From Polaromonas sp. (GTDB lineage Bacteria > Pseudomonadota > Gammaproteobacteria > Burkholderiales > Burkholderiaceae_C), in assembly GCA_023259235.1 (NCBI GenBank), contig JAHFQQ010000205.1, forward strand, positions 1-6,273: a stretch of DNA of 6,273 nucleotides. The letters are read 5' to 3'. The position numbers and the translations under genes were made by a program. Under the pieces are notes generated by a model. It had not been told where the DNA came from and ran no database searches. It saw nothing but the letters and a program-made list of their open reading frames with translations. Positions within the stretch are counted from its first letter, which is position 1. Every line of letters begins with the position of its first letter. This document shows, piece after piece, positions 1-6,056 of this stretch.

Positions 1-87
1 TATGTTCAACAAGGCAAGAAAGCCCAGCGGCAGCAGCAGCAGCAACAGCAATCTGCGTTGCAGGCCCGACTTCATGGCGGCCGGCAT
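1..87 (-). CDS. sensor histidine kinase, N-terminal fragment
   Basis: This is the start of a membrane protein cut by the window edge; 29 codons are visible. It opens MPAAMKSGLQRR, followed by a run of seven leucines and PLGFLALLNI: a short basic N-terminus and then a first transmembrane helix, as in QseC/TctE/PmrB-type sensor kinases. It follows the response-regulator gene on the same strand, 82 nt after that gene's stop, which is the usual regulator-kinase order. The kinase would autophosphorylate and pass phosphate to Asp51 of that regulator. No HisKA or HATPase domain is visible, so the call rests on context plus the N-terminal helix. The start is uncertain. The ATG at 87 and the one at 75 (MKSGLQRR) are both possible, neither has a clear Shine-Dalgarno, and the frame stays open upstream past the regulator's stop, so a TTG start nearer the regulator cannot be excluded. 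Confidence 0.7.
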   Translation of the reverse strand, partial: MPAAMKSGLQRRLLLLLLLPLGFLALLNI

Positions 88-169
88 CAGGCGGTTGCCC
101 GTTACCCGCAAAATTCCGGCGTGCAGGCGGCCTTTCAGGCGGCTGATCCAGAAGGCCGTGCGCGCCGGC

Positions 170-862
170 CTATTCGGCGCGAGCATCGGGCAAGGCCTCC
201 AGCAGCTCCAGGCGATAGCCAAAGCCGCGAATGCAGCGCACGCCAATGCCATGGGGTTCGAGCTTGCCGCGCAGGCGGGACATGTAAACCTCGATGGCGT
301 TGAGCGTGATTCCCTTGTCCCAGCCGGTCATGGCCTGCAACAGCTTGTTTTTGTTGACCGGTTTTGGCGCGTGAATCAGCAGGTATTCAATGGCGGTCCA
401 TTCGCGGGGCCCGAGTTCGATCGACTGGCCGTTGGCGCGCGCCTCGTGATTGGCGGTGTCGAGCTGCAGCGCACCGAAGCTCAGGGTGGCGCTGGTGGCC
501 GCCTGCGAGCGGCGCAGCAAGGCGCGCAGGCGCGCCAGCAGTTCAGGCAGCTCAAAGGGTTTGAGCAGGTAGTCGTCGGCGCCCAGATCGAGCCCCTGCA
601 CGCGGTCGCACAGCGCGTCGCGCGCCGTCAAAATCAGCACCGGCATGGTCAGGCCGTTGCACCGCAAGCGGCGCGTGAGTTCGAGACCGTCGAGCTTGGG
701 CAGGCCGAGGTCGATCACGGCGATATCGAAGGTTTCGTTCTGCAAAACATCTTCGGCACGCTCGGCGCTGCCAACCCAGTCAACCGCGTACCCGGCATCG
801 CTCAGCCCCAGCTTGATGCCGCTGGCCACCATCACATCGTCTTCAACCAGCAACAGTCTCAT
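170..862 (-). CDS. OmpR/PhoB-family two-component response regulator (QseB/PmrA/TctD-like)
   Basis: A 230-residue DNA-binding response regulator of normal family length. Residues 1-117 form the receiver domain, with acidic pocket E7/D8/D9, phospho-acceptor D51 in VIDLGLP, switch threonine T79 in LILTARDAL and conserved K101 in LLKPF. After a short linker, residues 126-219 form the winged-helix DNA-binding domain, with a likely recognition helix near 187-201 and the typical C-terminal hairpin IRGFGYRLE. The LTARDAL and GADDYLLKPF segments are closest in style to QseB, PmrA and TctD, but the exact regulon cannot be read from sequence, so no symbol is given. The ATG at 862 is preceded by GAGGT (870-866), spaced 3 nt from the start, which supports this start. 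The probable kinase gene lies downstream on the same strand. The C-terminal tail after residue 220 (LEALPDARAE) is short and variable. Confidence 0.95.
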   Translation of the reverse strand: MRLLLVEDDVMVASGIKLGLSDAGYAVDWVGSAERAEDVLQNETFDIAVIDLGLPKLDGLELTRRLRCNGLTMPVLILTARDALCDRVQGLDLGADDYLLKPFELPELLARLRALLRRSQAATSATLSFGALQLDTANHEARANGQSIELGPREWTAIEYLLIHAPKPVNKNKLLQAMTGWDKGITLNAIEVYMSRLRGKLEPHGIGVRCIRGFGYRLELLEALPDARAE

Positions 863-909
863 AGGACCTCAAAATGAGTGAAAAACGCGTTCGGGAAGCG
901 TTGCGGGCG

Positions 910-938
910 ATTGTCAGGCCAGGCGCATGGCAAATCAA
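910..938 (-). promoter_or_regulatory. candidate sigma70 promoter of the two-component operon
   Basis: On the minus strand, TTGATT (938-933) and GACAAT (915-910) are separated by 17 nt, each matching four of six consensus bases. Transcription would start near 903, giving a leader of about 40 nt before the regulator ATG at 862. It lies between the repeat array and the gene. The match is modest and was found by eye, so treat it as a candidate. Confidence 0.35.
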
Positions 939-966
939 CCCAGCCACGAGCGCCACCCGCCACAGC

Positions 967-1203
967 GCCGGGCCGCGGCAAGGCCAGCACCCCATGAGGG
1001 CAGCGCATTACACGCAGTGGCGAGCGGGGGAGCCATTCGTCCGGCCGCCGGGCCGCCCCAAGCAAGGCCAGCCCCCCTGGGGGGCAGCGAAGCACACGCA
1101 GTGGCGAGCGTGGGGGTCACAGGCCGCAGCGCCGGGCCGCCCCAAGCAAGGCCAGCCCCCTCGGGGGGTAGCGAAGCACACGCAGTGGCGAGCGTGGGGG
1201 TCA
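967..1203. repeat. three tandem copies of an 80-84 bp GC-rich intergenic repeat
   Basis: This array fills most of the 345-bp gap between argB and the response regulator. The copies begin with GCCGGGCCGC at 967, 1047 and 1131, a period of 80 then 84 bp, and end in CAGTGGCGAGCG(T)GGGGG. Copies 2 and 3 are nearly identical: both carry CCCAAGCAAGGCCAGCCCCC, the stretch AGCGAAGCACACGCAGTGGC, and the tail TGGGGGTCA. Copy 1 is diverged and shortened (GGCAAGGCCAGCACCCC, then CAGCGCATTACACGC). Each copy has a central G/C palindrome, clearest as GCCCCCCTGGGGGGC at 1071-1085 in copy 2. The array ends only 4 nt beyond the argB stop, so it is transcribed from argB unless it terminates that transcript. I recall near-identical repeats scattered downstream of genes in Comamonadaceae genomes. 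No coding function is credible; plus-strand open frames here only reflect the lack of AT. Confidence 0.85.
1071..1085. other. perfect G/C palindrome in repeat copy 2, possible stem-loop
   Basis: GCCCCCC and GGGGGGC face each other around a single T. The matching region in copy 3 (1155-1169) is slightly imperfect, and in copy 1 it is reduced to CCC/GGG around ATGA. In RNA from argB this would form a very stable hairpin that could slow polymerase or protect the 3' end. No U-tract follows on the minus strand, so it is not a standard intrinsic terminator. Confidence 0.5.
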
Positions 1204-1207
1204 TTTC

Positions 1208-2125
1208 CTAGTGTGAACGGATCATGGTCCCGTAGGCCTGATCGGTCAGGATTTCCAGCAGCATGGCATGCGGCACCCGGCCGTCGATGATGTGCACCGC
1301 ATTGACACCGCTTCTGGCCGCGTCCAGCGCGCCCTCTATCTTGGGCAGCATGCCGCCCGAAATCGTGCCATCGGCAAACAGCCCGTCGATCTCGCGCGCC
1401 GTCAGGTCGGTCAGCAGCTCGCCGGCCTTGTTCAGCACGCCGGGGGTATTGGTCAGCAGCACCAGCTTTTCAGCCTTCAGCACGATGGCCAGCCTGCCTG
1501 CCACCACATCGGCATTGATGTTGTAGCTTTCGTTTTCTTCGCCAAAGCCAAGCGGACTGATCACGGGAATGAAGGCGTCATCCTGCAGCGCCCTGACCAC
1601 GCTCGGGTCAATGCTGACGATGTCGCCGACAAAGCCGATATCGTGCTCCCTGGCTGAATCGTCCTTGTCAACCATTTTGAGCCTTTGCGCGCGAATCAGA
1701 CCGCCGTCGCGTCCGGTCAGGCCGACCGCCTTGCCGCCCGCCTGGTTGATCAGGCCCACTATATCTTGCTGCACCTGGCCGGCCAGCACCCACTCGACCA
1801 CTTCCATGGTTTCCTCGTCGGTGACGCGCATGCCCTGAATGAAGCGCCCCTTTTTGCCGAGCCGGTTCAGCGCCGCCTCGATCTGCGGGCCGCCGCCGTG
1901 CACCACCACCGGATTCATGCCGACCAGTTTGAGCAGCACCACATCCTCGGCAAAATCAGCCTGCAGTGCCGGATCGGTCATGGCGTTGCCGCCGTACTTG
2001 ATGACGATGGTCTTGCCGTGGAACCGGCGGATGTAGGGCAGCGCCTGCGCCAGGATTTCAGCCTTGTCGCGCGGGCCGACGTGGGACAGGTCAGGGTCGG
2101 TGGCAACAGGGGAAGTGTGGGTCAT
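1208..2125 (-). CDS. argB: N-acetylglutamate kinase
   Basis: ArgB phosphorylates N-acetyl-L-glutamate with ATP, the second step of arginine biosynthesis, in the cytosol. The 305-residue protein has the family landmarks in order: IVIKYGGNAM (catalytic K43), VVVHGGGPQIEAAL (73-86, phosphate and substrate loop), GLTGRDGGL (135-143), NINADVVAG (202-210, with D206), LVLLTNTPGVLNK (nucleotide site) and SGGMLPKIEGAL (K262). An N-terminal helix (AEILAQALPYIRRFHGK) precedes the first strand, and the C-terminus reads HIIDGRVPHAMLLEIL then YGTMI. These are the features of the hexameric, arginine-feedback-inhibited class, so allosteric inhibition by arginine is predicted. I chose the ATG at 2125, with AAGG at 2138-2135 as a modest Shine-Dalgarno. 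The frame is open up to a GTG at 2209, but those 28 residues (cysteine- and arginine-rich) do not look like ArgB. Spacing to aroB is 231 bp, so argB probably has its own promoter. Confidence 0.97.
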   Translation of the reverse strand: MTHTSPVATDPDLSHVGPRDKAEILAQALPYIRRFHGKTIVIKYGGNAMTDPALQADFAEDVVLLKLVGMNPVVVHGGGPQIEAALNRLGKKGRFIQGMRVTDEETMEVVEWVLAGQVQQDIVGLINQAGGKAVGLTGRDGGLIRAQRLKMVDKDDSAREHDIGFVGDIVSIDPSVVRALQDDAFIPVISPLGFGEENESYNINADVVAGRLAIVLKAEKLVLLTNTPGVLNKAGELLTDLTAREIDGLFADGTISGGMLPKIEGALDAARSGVNAVHIIDGRVPHAMLLEILTDQAYGTMIRSH

Positions 2126-2266
2126 TGCGGCTCGCCTTGCACATGAAAAAGAACGAAAAAGACTGCAGCATGAATTGTGCCGCATGCAGACCGCAATGAC
2201 CCTGGGCACCTGTCAAGATGCGGCGGCCTTGCGCATGGTGTTCGCGCATCATGAGATTCGATTGCT

Positions 2267-2287
2267 ATAGTATCGGTAGCGTACTAT
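2267..2287. repeat. short inverted repeat ATAGTA-N9-TACTAT
   Basis: Six-base arms at 2267-2272 and 2282-2287 are perfectly complementary around 9 nt, and GC pairs flank them with a one-base offset. The left arm overlaps a TATAGT hexamer on the plus strand (2266-2271) and TACTAT on the minus strand, so this may be a -10 region or an operator. No matching -35 was found on either strand. Confidence 0.4.
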
Positions 2288-2289
2288 GC

Positions 2290-2316
2290 TTTTGGCACGT
2301 GGGCAAACTGCCAAAA
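2290..2316. repeat. 27-bp inverted repeat TTTTGGCA-N11-TGCCAAAA
   Basis: Perfect 8-bp arms lie at 2290-2297 and 2309-2316 with an 11-nt spacer that includes most of a CACGTG core (2296-2301). The site is 165 bp upstream of the argB start and 41 bp after the aroB stop. The dyad with an 11-nt spacer is compatible with a dimeric regulator site (for example LysR-type), or with a weak stem-loop at the end of aroKB. The stem is AT-rich at its ends and has no following T-run, which argues against an intrinsic terminator. Confidence 0.5.
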
Positions 2317-2356
2317 TGATTCACAATAATTGCAGTCTGGCCCGCCTGGATGGCGC

Positions 2357-3472
2357 TCAGAGGCAGCAGGCATCGATAACCTCTCGCACCAGCGCATCCG
2401 GCACGCTGCGCACGGCTGCCCGGCCCGGCCCGTCAATCAGCACAAAACGAATCTCGCCGGCCTCTGACTTCTTGTCGATGCGCATCAGCTCAAGGTAACG
2501 CCCGGCGTTGTCGATGCGGGAGAGCCGTGGCCCGGTCACAGGCAAGCCGGCGCGCCGCACCAGGGTGGTCAGGCGCTCCACAAACGGCGTCTCCACCAGG
2601 CCCAGGCGTTGCGACAGATGCGCCGCCATCACCATGCCGCAGCCGACACCTTCACCGTGCAGCCATTCGCCATAGCCCAGCCCCGACTCGATCGCGTGGC
2701 CGAAGGTATGGCCAAAATTCAGGATCGCCCGCAAGCCTGCCTCGCGCTCATCCTGCCCGACGACCCAGGCCTTGATCTGGCAACTGCGCTCAATCGCATG
2801 CGCCAGCGCGGCGGCATCCCTGGCCAGCAGGGCATCGAGGCTGGCTTCGATCCAGTCAAAAAAGGCCATGTCGGCAATTGGCCCGTATTTGATGACCTCG
2901 GCCAGCCCGGCGCTCAGTTCACGGGGCGGCAGCGTGGCAAGAACGTCCAGGTCACAGACTACCAGCAGCGGCTGGTAAAACGCACCGATCATGTTTTTGC
3001 CGAGCGGATGGTTGATGGCGGTCTTGCCGCCCACCGAGGAATCGACCTGCGCCAGCAGCGTGGTCGGCACCTGCACAAACGGCACGCCGCGCATGTAGCT
3101 GGCGGCGGCAAAGCCGGTCATGTCGCCCACCACACCACCGCCCAGCGCGAACAGCACGGTCTTGCGGTCGCAGCCGTTTTGCAGCAAGGCGTCAAAAATC
3201 AGCTGCAGGGTCGGCCAGTCCTTGTGAGTTTCGCCATCGGGCAGGGTCAGCAGGAACACCTTGCGGTAGTTGGGCCGCAGCGCCTGCATAAGCTGCGCCG
3301 CATACAGCGGAGCCACGGTCGTATTGGACACCACCAGGGCGCTGGCGGCTTGGGGCAGATGCTGGTAAGTCAGCGCGCTGCCCAGCAGCTGGCTGGCAAT
3401 GACAATCGGGTAGCTGCGCTCTGCCAGCTCGATATGAACCTGCGACGCCGCAGGAGAAGAATTTGCGTGCAT
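2357..3472 (-). other. aroB: AroB portion with its own in-frame ATG (possible independent 3-dehydroquinate synthase)
   Basis: Translation from the internal ATG at 3472 gives MHANSSPAASQVHIELAERS and a protein of 371 residues, the usual AroB length, beginning where AroB proteins normally begin. This was probably the ancestral aroB start before the palindromic element joined the frames. The sequence upstream (ACTTGCCGCC) has no good Shine-Dalgarno, and the element's long hairpin lies 15-20 nt before the ATG. Separate initiation is therefore possible but not evident. The alternative is that AroB is made only as the C-terminal half of the fusion. Confidence 0.6.
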
Positions 3473-4108
3473 GGCGGCAAGTGTAGATTTATTGGGGTCA
3501 GACACCAATCTTTCTGGGACGCCATGCGTCGCACCCGAAGGGTCAGCCTTTGGCTGATAAAATTTGGTGTCTGACCCCAAAAAATCCAACGCTGGAACAA
3601 TGCCCGCCAGCTCCAGTTGCATGATGATCGTGGTGACCAGCATGGAAACGGTGGGGCGGCCGGTTTCGATCACGAAATGGGCGATTTCGCGGTACAGCGG
3701 ATCGCGCCGGGCATGCAGGTCGCGCAAGCGCGCCAGCGGGTCGGCCACCTGCAGCAGCGGACGATGACGGTCGTGGCGCAGGCGGCGAAACAGCGCCTCA
3801 GGACTGGACTTGAGATAGATGACAAAGCTGCGCTCGTGGAGATGCTGCCGGTTGAGCTCACTCAAGACGGCTCCGCCGCCCGTGGAAAGCACCCCGGCAC
3901 CGCTCTGGGTCAGTTCATCAATGACAGCCTGCTCGGCATCGCGAAACGCCGCTTCGCCCTCGTTCTCAAAGTAGTCCCGTATGGTGCAGCCCAGCCGCCG
4001 CTCGATCACCGCATCGGAGTCGGTGAACGCAAGCCCCAGACGCCGGGCGAGTTGCCGCCCGACGGTGGATTTGCCTGAGCCGGGCAGGCCGACGAGGGAG
4101 ATCAGCAA
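2357..4108 (-). CDS. aroKB: fused shikimate kinase - 3-dehydroquinate synthase (AroK-AroB)
   Basis: One open frame of 583 residues encodes two shikimate-pathway enzymes that are usually separate neighbouring genes in beta-proteobacteria. Residues 1-175 are AroK (ATP + shikimate to shikimate-3-phosphate): P-loop GLPGSGKST (7-15), D32, R56 in AFRDAE, STGGGAV (75-81) and lid RHRPLL (114-119). Residues 213-583 are AroB (DAHP to 3-dehydroquinate; NAD and metal dependent): GGGVVGDMTGF (323-333), PTTLLAQVDSSVGGKTAINH (348-367), and zinc ligands E404, H467 and H484, whose spacings (63 and 17) match the E. coli ligands 184/247/264. The linker, residues about 177-206, is encoded by a palindromic insertion element. 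No ATG or GTG lies in frame between the upstream stop (4174-4172) and the P-loop, so a TTG at 4108 is taken as start, without a clear Shine-Dalgarno and 16 nt after the lipoprotein stop. AroB could also be made separately from ATG 3472. Catalytic residues look intact in both halves. Confidence 0.9.
   Translation of the reverse strand: MLISLVGLPGSGKSTVGRQLARRLGLAFTDSDAVIERRLGCTIRDYFENEGEAAFRDAEQAVIDELTQSGAGVLSTGGGAVLSELNRQHLHERSFVIYLKSSPEALFRRLRHDRHRPLLQVADPLARLRDLHARRDPLYREIAHFVIETGRPTVSMLVTTIIMQLELAGIVPALDFLGSDTKFYQPKADPSGATHGVPERLVSDPNKSTLAAMHANSSPAASQVHIELAERSYPIVIASQLLGSALTYQHLPQAASALVVSNTTVAPLYAAQLMQALRPNYRKVFLLTLPDGETHKDWPTLQLIFDALLQNGCDRKTVLFALGGGVVGDMTGFAAASYMRGVPFVQVPTTLLAQVDSSVGGKTAINHPLGKNMIGAFYQPLLVVCDLDVLATLPPRELSAGLAEVIKYGPIADMAFFDWIEASLDALLARDAAALAHAIERSCQIKAWVVGQDEREAGLRAILNFGHTFGHAIESGLGYGEWLHGEGVGCGMVMAAHLSQRLGLVETPFVERLTTLVRRAGLPVTGPRLSRIDNAGRYLELMRIDKKSEAGEIRFVLIDGPGRAAVRSVPDALVREVIDACCL
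3487..3585. mobile_element. REP/RAYT-type palindromic element inserted between aroK and aroB
   Basis: Arms TTGGGGTCAGACACCAA (3492-3508) and TTGGTGTCTGACCCCAA (3564-3580) are perfect 17-bp inverted repeats. Allowing one mismatch extends them to 22 bp (3487-3508 and 3564-3585), a span of 99 bp. Inside are three small hairpins: GACGC-CAT-GCGTC (3518-3530), ACCC-GAA-GGGT (3533-3543) and TCAGCC-TTT-GGCTGA (3543-3557, sharing one base with the previous stem). The whole can fold as a cloverleaf-like branched structure. It carries no transposase and would be non-autonomous. The GGGGTCAGAC terminus resembles palindromes I associate from memory with REP-associated tyrosine transposases. On the minus strand the element is open in two of three frames, and the frame in use joins AroK to AroB. 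No target-site duplication is obvious. Confidence 0.8.
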
Positions 4109-4124
4109 GACAATGTCTGGCCGG

Positions 4125-6056
4125 TCAGGGTGAAGAAAAGACTGTTGAAGTGCCTGCAGGACTCGTGACGGTCACAGTCACCGGATCGGCTGGACTGCAG
4201 CTGTCCAGTGCGATCTGGAGCCGCATCGATCCGGTTTGATTCGGCACGGCCGTATCGGACTGACTGGTTGCCAAACAGAGTCCTGACGTTCCGACGGCAA
4301 TGGTGCTGCCTGTCGGCATGGAGTTTCCGTTCAGATCAGCAATCGTGACAACAAGCGAATTTGAGGTTCTGACGGCATTGGTGAAGGCTGCATGGCTGGT
4401 CGAGAAAGCAACCACCGCCTGCTGACGCACATCGACCGCGCCCCAGACCCCGTCGCAGGAATTGGGACGCCCCAGGAAACCACCCGCGCAGTTCACGCTG
4501 CCGGCCCGCGGCACCGTGAAATAACCAGCAACATATGGGCCGGTGGTACCGCCGGTCAGCGCACCGTCCCAGCGGAAGGCGTTGCCAAGATCGTCAAAGG
4601 GCTCGCCAGGGGTATAGACATTGTCAAAGTTGAGGTCAACAAAGTCTTCATCGCCCTGGGCATACGCCAGGATGGACACCAGACCATCGGCCGGGCGCGG
4701 GTTTTGCGAGCGCAGGGTTGAACCGCAGCGTGAATTGACGGTGGTGCAGGTCGGCGGAATCATGACGCCGCCCTCAGTAACAAAGTTGACCGCCGTGCCG
4801 TCGGGCACCGGGTTGCCCTGGCGGTCTGCCATGGACAAGGTGAGATCGGTCGTCACGCCGTCAATCTGCCAGCCTTCGATCGCCAGCGTTGTAACCGCAA
4901 GACTCAGCCGCGACTGAACCGGGCGGCCCGAGGCGATGGCCAGAACCGAAGACGTGGTGCTGATAGCCGGGTTGGACACCAGCGAGGCCTTGACGCTCAC
5001 GCTGGTGGGCACCGGCCCGGAAAACACGGCAACCGAAACCTCGCCGCTGGAATTGGTGGTCAGCGTCACCGGGTTCACATTACCGACGGTACCGAAGGAC
5101 GTCTTGGGAATTCCCCCGGCCAGATCTTTCAGCTCGAGCAGCACATTCTGGCCCTGAATCGGCGCGTTCGAGGCATTGATCAACCTGAATTTGATGACCG
5201 ACTGCGTCACACCACCAGAGCCCGCCAGGTAGATCGTCGAGGGCAGTGCTTCAACAAACATCAGATTGGTGGCTGCGGCAATGTCTATGCCCAGGCGGCC
5301 TGACACCGGCGTTGCACCGAGCGCGCTGGCCACGATGGAAACCACCGTGTTGCTGCAGCCCTGATCGTTGTCAAGACCCGGATTGCTGGCCGAGTAGCTC
5401 ACCTGAACGATGCCTTGGCTGTTGGTGGATGCACTGGCGGGCGCAACCGTGCCGCAACTCGCAATAAAGCTCACGGAAACCGGCGTTGAAGTTGCAGGCG
5501 CGCCATCAATATTGACCTGGACCGAGATAATCCGCGTTCCGTAGGCGGCCAGTGTGGGCGTCCCCACGTTCATGTTGGTCAGCGTAATGTTGCCGCCGGC
5601 AATCTGGTAGTTCAGCGAAGCGGTCACCACCATATCGGCGGTGGGCGGCGCGGAGCCATCCGGGTATTTTGCCAGTGATCCGGCCTTGTAGTTGTAGGTG
5701 ACGGTCACGACACCGGCCCCGGTGGCATCCACCGATGCGCGGGCCAGCTTGAAGGCCACAAAGCCGGAACTGGTGAGCGCGGTCGTACCTTCGGGGAAAA
5801 TGATCTGGCTGCTGTCCCCGGAGACTTCAACCACCTGATTGGGAATGGCGTTGCCGCTCGGGTCGGTGAGCATGACATTGAGCAGGGTGTAGCCAAAGGC
5901 GGCGATGGAGTTGGTTGAAGCACCCGCGATGGTTTGCAGGGCCAGCTTGAGAACCGGGTCTTTGCTGCCACCACCAAACGATGCCGGCGCCGCGCCGCCG
6001 CAGCCAGCCAGCAGGGCGGCCAGAAACAGGGCAGTCAAATAGGACAAGAAACGCAT
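4125..6056 (-). CDS. Ig-like-domain outer-membrane lipoprotein
   Basis: A 643-residue predicted lipoprotein. The N-terminus has a basic start, a hydrophobic core and lipobox LLAGC with lipid-modified C19. The following residue is Gly rather than Asp, which favours the outer membrane. The rest is Thr/Ser/Val/Gly-rich beta-sandwich repeats of the bacterial Ig-like (Big/invasin) kind: roughly 34-155, 156-260, 262-378, 380-500 and 545-640, with recurring patterns such as LTDPSGNAIPNQVVEVSG, VNIDGAPATSTPVSVSFIAS, ADRQGNPVPDGTAVNFV and IADLNGNSMPTGSTIAV. Eight further cysteines (201/234, 437/444, 523/534, 594/620) suggest disulphides. Residues 474-485 form an EF-hand-like loop. The ATG at 6056 is chosen because the signal peptide begins there, with AAGG 10 nt upstream; a GTG at 6164 would add 36 residues ahead of the signal. 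An adhesive or surface-structural role is inferred from fold only. It is followed by aroKB after 16 nt, so co-transcription is likely. Confidence 0.88.
   Translation of the reverse strand: MRFLSYLTALFLAALLAGCGGAAPASFGGGSKDPVLKLALQTIAGASTNSIAAFGYTLLNVMLTDPSGNAIPNQVVEVSGDSSQIIFPEGTTALTSSGFVAFKLARASVDATGAGVVTVTYNYKAGSLAKYPDGSAPPTADMVVTASLNYQIAGGNITLTNMNVGTPTLAAYGTRIISVQVNIDGAPATSTPVSVSFIASCGTVAPASASTNSQGIVQVSYSASNPGLDNDQGCSNTVVSIVASALGATPVSGRLGIDIAAATNLMFVEALPSTIYLAGSGGVTQSVIKFRLINASNAPIQGQNVLLELKDLAGGIPKTSFGTVGNVNPVTLTTNSSGEVSVAVFSGPVPTSVSVKASLVSNPAISTTSSVLAIASGRPVQSRLSLAVTTLAIEGWQIDGVTTDLTLSMADRQGNPVPDGTAVNFVTEGGVMIPPTCTTVNSRCGSTLRSQNPRPADGLVSILAYAQGDEDFVDLNFDNVYTPGEPFDDLGNAFRWDGALTGGTTGPYVAGYFTVPRAGSVNCAGGFLGRPNSCDGVWGAVDVRQQAVVAFSTSHAAFTNAVRTSNSLVVTIADLNGNSMPTGSTIAVGTSGLCLATSQSDTAVPNQTGSMRLQIALDSCSPADPVTVTVTSPAGTSTVFSSP

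Larger units (their letters stand above)
2126..2356. other. aroB-argB intergenic spacer
   Basis: This 231-bp stretch is distinctly more AT-rich than the flanking genes around 2255-2335. It contains no convincing gene. On the minus strand it has a perfect TTGACA hexamer at 2216-2211, but no good -10 at 16-18 nt. It also holds two adjacent inverted repeats, listed separately. It should contain the argB promoter and the end of the aroKB transcript, but I cannot place either with confidence. No clear stem followed by a T-run is seen after the aroB stop. Confidence 0.5.

Noticed and set aside
2..877. Long plus-strand open frame (291 codons) opposite the response regulator
   Set aside because: It is the antisense of a clear response-regulator gene. 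GC-rich codon bias leaves the opposite strand open, and the product is low-complexity (Gln/Ala/Gly-rich) with no recognisable motif.
1111..1203. Relation between the GGGGTCA ends of the repeat array and the GGGGTCAGAC arm of the aroK-aroB element
   Set aside because: The shared stretch is only about seven bases and the flanks differ completely, so chance is the simpler explanation.
874..1290. Plus-strand open frames across the repeat array with recurring KHTQWRAW-type peptides
   Set aside because: The peptide repetition simply mirrors the DNA repeat. There is no Shine-Dalgarno or plausible start, and the frame runs into the antisense of argB.
2126..2209. N-terminal extension of ArgB from a GTG at 2209
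   Set aside because: The extra 28 residues are unlike ArgB N-termini. The ATG at 2125 gives the normal length and has an upstream AAGG.
2290..2316. Intrinsic terminator for aroKB
   Set aside because: The stem is AT-rich at its base and is not followed by a T-run on the minus strand, so it does not meet the usual pattern; kept only as an inverted repeat.
2609..3574. Plus-strand open frame of 321 codons opposite aroB
   Set aside because: It overlaps the conserved AroB coding sequence along its length and has no family features. It stays open only because of base composition, and it ends in the palindromic element.
3487..3585. A tRNA-like gene, because of the cloverleaf-like pairing
   Set aside because: The closing stem is far too long and there are no conserved tRNA D-loop or T-loop bases or CCA end; a palindromic mobile repeat explains it better.
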